Assembly: GCA_001592805.2 (NCBI GenBank)
Contig: CP051139.1
Span: 3,782,001-3,846,000, forward strand
Direction of reading: 5' to 3'
Length of the DNA stretch: 64,000 bases
DNA from: Peltaster fructicola
Lineage: Eukaryota; Ascomycota; Dothideomycetes
Made by a program: the position numbers and the translations under genes. This document shows, piece by piece, positions 32,030 through 41,204 of the stretch. The notes under the pieces are model-generated. The model did not search any database, was not told the origin of the DNA, and was given only the letters and a program-made list of their open reading frames with translations. Position 1 is the stretch's first letter, and every line of letters starts with the position of its first letter.

Positions 32030-33900
32030 TCAAGCTGGTGGTGGTGGTGGTGGAGGAGGGACGGACCCAGATGGAGGAGGTGGAGGAGGAACATCAGCAG
32101 GTGGTGGAGGTGGTGGAGCGCCAGCATATCCTTGGTAGCCTTGTTGCCATCCTGCCTGACCGTAATTGCCTCCATTCTGACCCCAAGCGGCATTGCCCTG
32201 GTTGTACTGGTAGTGGTTATTGCTGCCATAACCAGTACTTCCGTAGTTGTCTTGACCACCACGACCTGCCCACGGAGCTGAGTTGTTGGCTGGTGATCCG
32301 CGTTGTTGCCAAGGTGCTGACTGCTGACGTGACTGCTCCCATGGAGCAGATCCACCAGCACCTCCCTGTTCCCAAGGCTTGGCACCACCACGGTTGTCGC
32401 CGCCCTGTGCATCAGAATAGCCGATCTGGCGCGAAGAATCCGCAGTGGCATTGCCACCAAGCTCATTCATGAAGTTCTGGAAGTCCTGCTCGGCCGGATT
32501 AACTGGTGGTGGGCGTGCTGGCATGTTACGCCAATCGTTGCCGCGAGGACGATCTGGACAATCACGAGCCATATGTCCAGCGTTGCCACAGACTCGGCAG
32601 ATAATGCTAGCTGTGTAGTTGCGCTGTTGTGGGCAGTCGAACTTGCGATGTCCGATCTCACCACAATTCTGACAAGCCTGGTTTTCGTCGTCACGAAGGG
32701 TACCGTTGAGAGCAGCAAGCTCACGCAGTTGATTGCGCTTCAGCTCGTTCTGGCCTTCAGGTATGGAGGCAGCCTGATAAAGTGTTAGCATTCGAAGCAT
32801 GAATAGACTGCTTGTGCTTACCGTCTCGATAACGTTGTGAATTAGCCTCTTCGCCTTGTCCACTTTGTCCTCAGTATCTGCCATGATCAAGCAATGCAGA
32901 TCCTCGTCCTGGTTGCTTTGGTGAGCGGCATCAGATTTACCCTTTCCCTCCTTGACTGATCCCTTTCCACGAATGGCGATCTTGGCACCAGACTCAGTCT
33001 CCATCTTCTTGAGCGTGTTACCACGAGGTCCGATGAGCAAACCAACTGTTAGTAGGAAGACCCTAGGTTAGTGTGTGTTCATATGGTGAGCGTGAAGTTA
33101 GTCATATGATGATTAGAATGGCTTTCGATCGCCATGAGCAAGAGTCTGCTCAGGCAGAAAGTAAGGGAGCTGGGCAGATGTGCAAGACCTTCGAACGCCA
33201 TAAGCAATATAGTGCTCAGGCAGATCGTATGGTAGCAGTGTGAATGTGCAAGGGTTAGTGGGTAAGTAAGCATACTGAAGTTAATCTCCGGGTAATCATT
33301 CACCGGCACGTAGACCTTCTCTTGGGTCTTCGTGGGTCTACGGTAATCAGATGGAGGGTGGTAGCTGGGGATGATCTTCATCGCCTTCTCAATAAGCTTG
33401 TGGCGTTCATCCTCGAGCTTCTTGCGGTAACGATGTTCACGCGTGTTAACACGGCGACCGAGGTTGTCGTACTGGGGCGGAGGAGATGGGGATCTGTTAT
33501 GTGTTAGCACTGGCCATCTGTATCTCTCTGGATCGTACCTGTCGCCAGCTGCAGGGACAACGTCGTTGATGCGCAGCTTCTGACTGATTTCTTCGATGCG
33601 CACATGTGTGACATATGCATCAAGCTGTTCCGAAGTCATCGTGGCTGAAATCGCGGTTGGCAGGTTCATAAGTCCAGCAGCCTTGTTCTCCGATGCATCT
33701 CCCCATCGATTCTGCTTGCGACGCTTCTTCGTGCCATCAGGGTTATATTCGATCTCTTTTCGTGCTGGTGGTGGACTGCGACCACGTTTGTCTCCTGCGC
33801 CGTAAGACTCGGAAGGTCCGTCATCATCACCAAAGCGGCGGCGACTGCCCAAGGGAATGGTATTTGCACCGGAACTTCCTGGATTGTTGCGCCACGACAT
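32030..33900 (-). CDS. MSL5: Branchpoint-binding protein BBP / SF1
   Basis: Four exons: 33539-33900, 33276-33493, 32822-33045 and 32030-32773, giving 515 residues. Phases match at all junctions, and the joins restore family motifs: [30 protein letters not shown] and VIET|AASIPEG. The N-terminus ([18 protein letters not shown], then a U2AF-binding-like RKRKNRW-type segment near 55) is followed by the STAR KH-QUA2 domain (about 155-275) that reads the UACUAAC branch site, two CCHC zinc knuckles ([28 protein letters not shown]) and a Gln/Gly/Pro-rich tail ending in polyproline runs. BBP bridges the branch site to U2AF and U1 in the commitment complex. The second intron is unusual: 230 bases, with a 66-base duplication and four ACTAAC motifs. 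The first and third introns are multiples of three with no stop. Confidence 0.95.
33048..33259 (-). promoter_or_regulatory. Cluster of four ACTAAC branch-site motifs in BBP intron 2
   Basis: On the coding strand ACTAAC occurs at 33254-33259, 33097-33102, 33067-33072 and 33048-33053. The last is a full TACTAAC directly followed by AG, the 3' splice site itself. That copy is too close to the AG to serve as a normal branch site for it, so it may bind BBP without splicing. A feedback role is inference. Confidence 0.5.
33121..33252. repeat. Tandem duplication, 66-base unit, inside BBP intron 2
   Basis: Units 33121-33186 and 33187-33252 align without gaps. I count 49 of 66 identical bases, including TGCTCAGGCAGA and ATGTGCAAG blocks. 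The period is a multiple of three, and both copies are open in the BBP frame. Confidence 0.8.
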
Positions 33901-34237
33901 CTTGCGTGATGCGACAGCTGTTGAGTGTAATGGAAAAGAATGTTGTCCGCAGCTGAGCGCGAAGTATGAATTTGAGGCTCCAAATTGCATGCAGGCGGTC
34001 ACATCCGGTTAGTCATTCTTTTTAGGTGACGTCTCTGGACATTCACCTACAAGCTCACTTGCGACTGTTTTGCCGCCTGGAATCACACTCATCCATTTGT
34101 TACTTCGTGCTTCTACGACCCGAATTGATTGCCTATGCTATCATGATATAGTCCCAGGTCTCCACTGTCTTCAGCATCTACAACGAGCACATATGCAACG
34201 ACTTCCGATACAGCACGTGCGCCTCTCATAGTCGACC
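33901..34237. promoter_or_regulatory. Divergent promoter region, BBP / NPL4
   Basis: 337 bases between divergent start codons. No gene or repeat seen. Confidence 0.45.
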
Positions 34238-36295
34238 ATGTTACTACGATTTCAGAGCCGCAACGGACAGTTCAGACTCACTGTCGAACCAGACACCGAC
34301 ATAGCCTCCTTACTTCCACAGTTTCTCGAAAAGCTACCAAACGATACCGTACCTTCGTCGATCACCATCTCACCACGACCACATGGCGCAGATTCCAGAC
34401 CGGTAGCATCACTCAAAGGCGTCACGATAGGCAGGCTTGGTCTCACACATGGCACACAAGTGTTTCTAGAGTACAACGAGGAAGCTGCAGTGGCGAACGG
34501 ACATTCGGTGGCTGCAAACAGGCTTAATGGGAAGGCAGTGAGTGAAGCTGAGGACAAATCAAGCATCTCCATACCTGGCCTGTCGAGTGGCGCGCCCGCC
34601 TTGATCAAGAATCCTTGGGAGACCGTGAAGCAGTCTCCGCTAGACGACAGACTCGATCAGCAAGATGGAAAGATCATACGCAAGAAAGATGAGAAGATGT
34701 GTAGACATGGTCCTAAGGGCATGTGCGACTACTGCATGCCTGTAGAGCCGTACAACAAGGCGTACCTCGACGAGAAGAAGATCAAACATCTTTCCTACCA
34801 TGCATACCTCCGAAAGCTGAATCAGGGCAAGAACAAAGACACAGGCAGCTCTTACATGCCACCCTTGAGCGAGCCTTACTACAGAGTCAACCCGGATTGT
34901 CCTTCTGGTCATCCACCATTTCCAAAGGGCATCTGCACGAAGTGTCAGCCATCTGCGATCACACTTCAGCCGCAGGAGTATCGCATGGTCGACCACGTTG
35001 AGTTCGCTTCATTCGAGATCGTCGACCGTTACCTCAACTTCTGGCGCAAGTCTGGTGGTGCTCAGAGAGTCGGCTTCTTGTACGGTCGTTACGAATCATA
35101 TGCGGAGGTTCCTCTAGGGACCAAGGCTGTGGTCGAGGCCATATATGAACCTCCACAGATCAATGAGATTGACGGCGTGACGTTGTCCGAATGGTCGAGC
35201 GAAGCGGATGTCGATGCATTAGCAGAGCAATGCGGTCTGCAACGTGTCGGAGTGATCTTCACTGACCTCACTAGGCCTGACGACCCTGAGAAGAACGCAC
35301 TCTGCAAGCGCCATATCGATTCGTACTTTTTGTCATCGCTCGAGGTCATGTTTGCCGCTAGATACCAGGCGAAGTACCCTCGACCATCAAAGTGGAGCGA
35401 CACTGGACGATTCGGAAGCAACTTCGTTACATGCATCATCTCGGGTGACGAAGAAGGACAGATTGCCGTTTCGGCATATCAAGCATCGAACTCAGCTGTT
35501 GAGATGGTTCGTGCAGACCTCGTCGAACCATCTGCAGAGCCGTCGGTCATGCTCGTTCAGAATGAAGACGAAGACGCTGAGCTGGGAAGGGTCCGCTACA
35601 TCCCAGAAGTCTTCTACAGACGCATCAACGAATATGGCGCATCAGTGCAGGAGAATGCAAAGCCATCCTTCCCGGTAGAGTACCTGTTTGTCACTCTGAC
35701 ACACGGCTTCCCAGTCAAGAGTGAACCTCAGTTCCTCAAGAATGAATTTCCGATCGAAAACCGCGAGCTTATCGGAGAAGCACAAGAGCCAAGAGATCTG
35801 CAGAAGCAGATAAAAGCTCGTGGCAGCATGGACGCTGCAAATGTCTCAGACTTCCATCTACTGGCATTCATCAAGGGCTTCGATGTCTTGAGCAATGTGA
35901 GTTGCAAAGCTCGAGCAATGGCTACAAACTGACCCTGTAGGATGAATTTGCATTGTTGGCGAAAGTCGCCACCACACATGATGCAGCTTTGAGCGCACAA
36001 TTGACACATACGCCAGGTTGGGCCACACTTGAGACTATCCTCCAGATGTGAGGAGGTGATCCATGTTGTCTAGCATGTACTAGTCCATCAGACAAGTTGC
36101 ATGCATTCAAAGATGGGTCGTTCATAGCACATGGCTAACACGGTATTCAACAGGCTGGCTTTCCCTAACGGCAATCCTCGAAGAGATGAAGGACAGACCG
36201 CAAAAGCGTCCCAGTTACAGCAACATTGGTGGAATAGAAAAGCGAATACGCAGCTTCGACTTTCAATGAACGTTCTTCATGACAGCATACAGTAG
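34238..36295 (+). CDS. NPL4: Nuclear protein localization protein 4 (Npl4)
   Basis: Exons 34238-35896, 35941-36047 and probably 36154-36295, giving 635 residues. The N-terminus (1-80) is the ubiquitin-like domain. The zinc-binding block follows, with [12 protein letters not shown] near 150 and [20 protein letters not shown] near 225, then the MPN-like domain (about 255-430; VGFLYGRYE). Npl4 with Ufd1 recruits Cdc48 to ubiquitylated proteins in ERAD and other pathways. The first junction is clear (FDVLSN|DEFALL). The second intron has GTGAGG, GGCTAACA and CAACAG. If it is kept, a TGA at once ends the protein at 589 residues. The three-exon form is my preferred model, because the intron signals are strong, but the last 47 residues have no motif I recognise. 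Confidence 0.9.
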
Positions 36296-36403
36296 CGAGC
36301 ACATGCATGAATTGCAGCACAGAGGGTGGCGTAAACGGTGTAAGGCATAGCAAGTCATGATCAACTCCTTTGGGTGCTTTGTACATTCAAATACATGCTC
36401 AGA

Positions 36404-37589
36404 TCACTTCCTTGCCGTGGGACCACTGACACCTGCACCGATGACACTTGGTAATTGTTCCTCGCCCATGCTCCAGATAGTGCCAACAGCGAAACCGACC
36501 AGTGAAAGCAGTCCGATGGTGAAAAGTGCGATCAGCCAGAACTCAACGCTGATATCCTTCTTCTGACAAGCTGGACCAGCCCAGTGTGTAGTCAGCTTAT
36601 TGCTTGTAGTGGTACCACAAGCGCAACCCCAGCACTCTGCGGTGGTGGTGTTCTGCTTCTTGCTCTGATCAGTGTATTTGAGCACACAGCTGCCATGTCC
36701 TGTACAGTCGCGTGTCCTTGATACGCACGCACGCTTCGACGAATAACATGCTGGGAGAATGCCTGGCAGTGGTGTATTTGTGGCATTCGTTGTTGAATTA
36801 GAGGAGTTTGCAAGGATGTGCAGCTCTGAAGACGAGCTTGATGGAAACATAGGCTCCTCGTCCTGCAGCTTATGGGTGATTTGACGCTTGCTCAGGAATT
36901 CCGCACGTCGAGACGACTTGTATGAACCCCAGCTGGACTTGCTCTGCTCTTCCGGAACCAATACTGCAGTTACGGTGATCTTATCCTTCGCTAGCTTCCG
37001 TGCAAGGTCCATCATAGAGCCAGCGTCTCTTGTGATATGAAACCAGGGTTTATCGGCTACTATCGACTTGGCAGTAGTCTCATCATGTATGTACTCTTCG
37101 GTTTGAGCAGGGTCTGACTCTGCTTGCTCCGTAAAGTCGGAGAAAAGCTCAGTCGTGTCTGCATAAGAAGGTGAATTGCTGATCGAGAATCGAGAGTACA
37201 TGCGTAACTGTGGGCTCACTGATAGAGTGTCAGTACATGTTGGCCGAAGACATCTCGTACATACGTTCCGCTTCAACATGCAGCGGAGCAAGTATGAATG
37301 CTCGTCGCCTAGCATTGTTGTGGAACAGTTTGGTGCGTAGCCCATATGTATTGACAGCATCAATCTCCTCATTTGTGAGTCCATGTGTCGTATGGTAGTC
37401 CTCAAGCCCAGCTCTTTGTGCCAATACCACTCTGGCTGTAGATGGCGATAAGCCTGATAATGCTATCTTGTGTTTATTGTTCGCGGTCTCTGGCTCAAAG
37501 GTGAGCACATATGCAGTCGATGCTGCAGCGAGCTGTGTGCTGCACGTTAGGAGCGTAACGACAGCTGCTACGCCTGATGTAAAGCGCAT
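36404..37589 (-). CDS. DUF3844 secretory-pathway membrane protein
   Basis: Two exons, 37265-37589 and 36404-37218, joined across a 46-base GTATGT...CTGACACTCTATCAG intron, give 379 residues. Residues 1-23 are a signal peptide, so the body is lumenal. A Cys-rich module near 240-310 (CYSSKRACVSRTRDCTGHGS and a later CWGCAC) followed by a single membrane helix (about 325-350, EFWLIALFTIGLLSLVGFAVG) and a short cytosolic tail is the DUF3844 layout. Fungal members are annotated as vacuolar sorting or ER proteins; the molecular role is not established. The start is the ATG at 37587-37589, directly before the signal peptide. The stop converges with NPL4, 108 bases away. Confidence 0.82.
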
Positions 37590-37827
37590 CTTGAGCGTTC
37601 GATGTGAAGGACGTTGATGCAACTCTTTGCAGCTCGCAGCTCGACGTCAAGGACGAGACGGAGTTTCGCCGATAAAAAGCCGACGACACTCGCATGCCTC
37701 ATACTGGCTGCACACACGTCACTGTTTATTCATCGCTTGATTGTCGCACCCATCTTTCATGACCAGACGCCTTCGCCATAGACGAACTCAGCAACCTGAT
37801 ATTACGACATGAACAAGGGATCGTGAG
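37590..37827. promoter_or_regulatory. Divergent promoter region
   Basis: 238 bases between the DUF3844 gene (minus) and the mitochondrial-type gene (plus). Nothing else seen. Confidence 0.4.
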
Positions 37828-39132
37828 ATGCGATCCGTCGCTTTCAATACGGTCAGGCCGATACGTGCTCATGCGACGCCTGCGCGAGCACCACTGTGTC
37901 GCCCACAATTCCGCAGACTACAGTCTCAAATAATATATCAACCAGATGGACAGGCGTTACGACAACGAAACGTTCGTTTCAAGAGATCCATCTTTACTTG
38001 GCGCCGGCTTCTGACCATCTGCACCTACGGAGCATCAGTTTACCTGACGCTCAAGTATGTTCCCCGACTAGCAGGGTTCGATGTCTCAGTCGAGATCGTA
38101 GACGACAAGGAGAGCGAGAAGACGACTGGCGCCGTGGAAGAGCAGAGTACAGAGGGCATCGAGTTGACGGAAAAAGATCTCGAGGCTGCGGAGGACAGCC
38201 TATTCATACCAATGACATGGGCTCAGAAGATGCCGAAGACGTACTACAAGGGCTCAGATCCGGAGTGGCAGGAGTTCATCAAGATCGCGAACGACAAAGA
38301 GCGACAGAAGAGAATCTTGTCTGATCTGATCTCACTATTCAAAACGACGGCCACAAAGCACCCTATGATATCACGCCAGCTGGGTGGCGAGATTAAGCCT
38401 GCAAAGCACTGGCTAGATTTGTACTTCCCTGATGGTCCTCCTGAAGAGTTCGTTCGATCAGGATTAGAATTTGGAGATGGGTACATTGCATGGAGTCGAC
38501 AGCGGATACAGCAAGACAAGCAACATCGCACACTACGCGCTTTGTTGCCAAAGGCAGTCTTCGACTCTACCCTGGCTGCGTCATTTAGTCTCCTTCACAT
38601 GCAGTGGCATCGATTATCACACGCACTGGGGCTGAAATCGAACGACGGCACTTCTTTCGAGGAGAAGTTCAAGGCAGCGGCAGCCATGATGAACAAGGCC
38701 AATCGAGAACGAAATGATCTTCCCAAGGCTCAGACAGATCCTGACGACTCTGCGTCCACGGCCAGGTCTTCAACCCCTGTCAGCAGAAGATACGAGCCTA
38801 CAGAACTCGCACAGAAGGCCCTCTGGCCACTACCAGCTCCTCAGCTACCTCAAGCCAGCAGTTCGGACAGTGCTGACGAGAACAACCTGAGAGTAGCCAT
38901 TGCCCAACACATCTTCGTCCGTACACTCGCCAAGAGCTGGAGGGAGAACAAAGTACCTGTTCCGCGCGGGACATTCGTAGTACACGGCATTGTCGAACTG
39001 CATGGCAAGAACGGACGTATGGGATTCGATGTGCAAGGTGTGTACGATCCGAAACAAAGCAAGTTCATATCCCTCAACGCAGCTGTGCGACACTTCAAGC
39101 GGTGGAAGCAGACTCCGAGAGGTGGCAATTGA
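37828..39132 (+). CDS. Conserved fungal protein, probably mitochondrial, function unknown
   Basis: A single-exon frame of 434 codons. The first 55 residues are Arg-rich with almost no acidic residues (MRSVAFNTVRPIRAH), as in a mitochondrial presequence. One membrane segment follows (about 58-78). An acidic stretch precedes a conserved block (about 135-270) with DPEWQEFIKIANDKER, HWLDLYFPDGPP and a YIAWSRQ motif. I recognise these motifs from uncharacterised proteins of filamentous ascomycetes, from memory. The C-terminal block (about 355-434) contains SWRENKVPVPRGTFVVHG and a DVQGVYDPKQ segment. No enzyme signature is visible. An inner-membrane protein facing the matrix or intermembrane space is a reasonable guess. 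Confidence 0.75.
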   Translation: MRSVAFNTVRPIRAHATPARAPLCRPQFRRLQSQIIYQPDGQALRQRNVRFKRSIFTWRRLLTICTYGASVYLTLKYVPRLAGFDVSVEIVDDKESEKTTGAVEEQSTEGIELTEKDLEAAEDSLFIPMTWAQKMPKTYYKGSDPEWQEFIKIANDKERQKRILSDLISLFKTTATKHPMISRQLGGEIKPAKHWLDLYFPDGPPEEFVRSGLEFGDGYIAWSRQRIQQDKQHRTLRALLPKAVFDSTLAASFSLLHMQWHRLSHALGLKSNDGTSFEEKFKAAAAMMNKANRERNDLPKAQTDPDDSASTARSSTPVSRRYEPTELAQKALWPLPAPQLPQASSSDSADENNLRVAIAQHIFVRTLAKSWRENKVPVPRGTFVVHGIVELHGKNGRMGFDVQGVYDPKQSKFISLNAAVRHFKRWKQTPRGGN

Positions 39133-39283
39133 TAGATATATTTTTGTTCCCAGCGTTCCAGCGAACATGGCGTATGTGTAGATGATGAAAGAATCCATCC
39201 GATAGCATTTCATTTCTCATCGATGTCGTGATGCTAGCAGCTCCACATTTGGCCTTGAAGGCACACAACTACATCAACACAAC

Positions 39284-40225
39284 ATGCCAAGCGAGGAGCC
39301 TACAGCCCTTTGGCTCTTCGGCTATGGGCAAGCACACTTCACTGGCCTCGCAGAGTCCGTCTGACACAATGATAGATCCTTGATCTTCAAGCCGCCTCCA
39401 AAATATGGTTGGTGAGCACAACTCAGTAAGAACAGCGACTGACGTACGCAGACCTTAGAGTGCCCGGCTATATCGAAGGTTATGTTCGTCGCTTCTGGCA
39501 GGTATGCGTCAAGATGAATGGATCATGAACACGTAGCTAAGCTGAAGAGGCCAGGTGAGGATTGACTGCAACGATCATGCTCAGACGCTCACAGGCAACA
39601 AGTGAGGATCATCGAGGTACTCCAGAAGATCCAGGACGAGTCGTCACATTGATTGCTCGAGACCATTGGGAGTCTCTGACTGATCAGGTACGGCATACGG
39701 AGCAGCAGCAGTACACCTCTAACAATACACAAGCACGCACAAGCACCGCCTACGGTTTGGGGTGCAGCATATCGAATAGCAGCCAAAGATGCGGCAGAGA
39801 TGAGAGAGTATCTCGATATCCGTGAGATTAATGGATACTCGATGCAGTATACACCGTTTCATGTGTCTGGCAAGGCTACCACACCCACTGGATCATCAGA
39901 CATTTCCGCTCAGGATACTGCATTAGCGGGTGCTATTCATTGCCTCGTCTACATTGGCTTGCCCGACAACCCGCAGTTTCTGGGACCACAAGATCCTCAA
40001 GCTTTGGCTGAGAAGATCGTTCGCTCCCGTGGGCCCAGTGGTGAGAACGTTGAATACCTTCTGGGATTGGAAAAGGCACTGAATGGACTGAGCACCGATA
40101 GTGGTGATGAGCACGTCAGTGACCTTGCCAGCCGCTGTCGTAAGATCTTGGCTAGTGAGGGCGTCACATCGATTGGTGTTGACCACATCCCACGCACAGA
40201 CAATCGCGAGGAGACCGAGAAATAG
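39284..40225 (+). CDS. GCG1: Glutathione-specific gamma-glutamylcyclotransferase (ChaC/Gcg1)
   Basis: Five exons: 39284-39327, 39376-39407, 39452-39501, 39595-39687 and 39734-40225, giving 236 residues; yeast Gcg1 is 232. Phases match throughout. The joins restore GYGSLIFKPPPKYD (substrate loop), LRVPGYIEGYVRRFWQ, SEDHRGTPEDPGR and TVWGAAYRI. The catalytic Glu is expected in YLDIREINGY. The enzyme splits cytosolic glutathione to 5-oxoproline and Cys-Gly. The first intron uses a GC donor (GG|GCAAGC), and the second a weak GTTGGT donor. No single exon except the last is long enough to be noticed as a frame, so this gene is easily missed or truncated by automatic annotation. Confidence 0.9.
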
Positions 40226-41204
40226 ACACTGCTGGCTCGATGATCTGCCAAGATGTTCGTTGTAGATATACAGGACCATACGATAGCTTGGCGGGCCTCA
40301 GGCAGCTCTCGCTAATTCCGATACTACTTCTGCCGACCGCAATATACCACGCACGAACGTCGCTACACCTCTAACCTCTCATCTATGCGATTATCCAGGT
40401 GCACACAGTTGTGACTATAAGCGCCCTTGCAGGACATATGTTCGTCCCTGTTCCTGGTGGAAGTTGTGTCACTGATGAACACCTCAAGCGTGCAGGCTGT
40501 CTCTCGAGCATTCGACGCGGTCATTGTGATGCACCTTTTCCAGCTTTAGCCACTGCTTGCGTGTCACCGTACGCAGACATCATCACCGACTGGGCGCAAT
40601 CTCGATTGCTTATGAGTGCAGGTTGGTTCTATCAGTCGGCGCTAGACGCCGTACTCCTGCATCCCTGATCCCATCTACATTGGGCTTGAAACAATGTTAC
40701 TAAGCCTTGCAGGCAAATCATTCTCACCATCACTGCGATATGCAGTTACAGACCAGGCCACGGGTCGTCTCAGATGCTAGACGTCGTTATGCGCAGCGTG
40801 AGGGCATATCTAACAATCAAACATCTTGGTCCTTGCATGGCAGCAGACTGTCGAGCTAAGACATCGAGGCCTCTATGATGACACTTTGCTTGCTGGTGGA
40901 CGGACTACTTCACCTTCGCTCGCGGCATAAGATCACAACCTCACGCGAGAGGCGTTCTGCCTTGCAGCACAAGCACGCAAACATCAGCACGTGGGTATCG
41001 GCGCTGACAATCACTATGCATGAACCTGACCACGATCCTGCACAATATTTTGTCGCAGGCGCCTGACCATTAGCGCTGGCTATTTCTATCAACGCTGTGT
41101 GCAGCTCACCTCTCCTGACCCAATTGCTGCATATAAGGCTGATGGGTATCCCGCGTTCGCTTTGTCGATAGCGTCACCTCAGCCTCACGGAGCATCAGCA
41201 CACG
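40226..41204. other. Intergenic region of 1 kb
   Basis: Between ChaC and the dynamin-like gene. A plus frame at 40399-40668 and one at 40875-41066 have no domain. I see no repeat or RNA gene. Confidence 0.45.

Noticed and set aside
40399-40668. 89-codon frame upstream of the dynamin-like gene
   Set aside because: No domain or signal peptide; composition like other chance frames.
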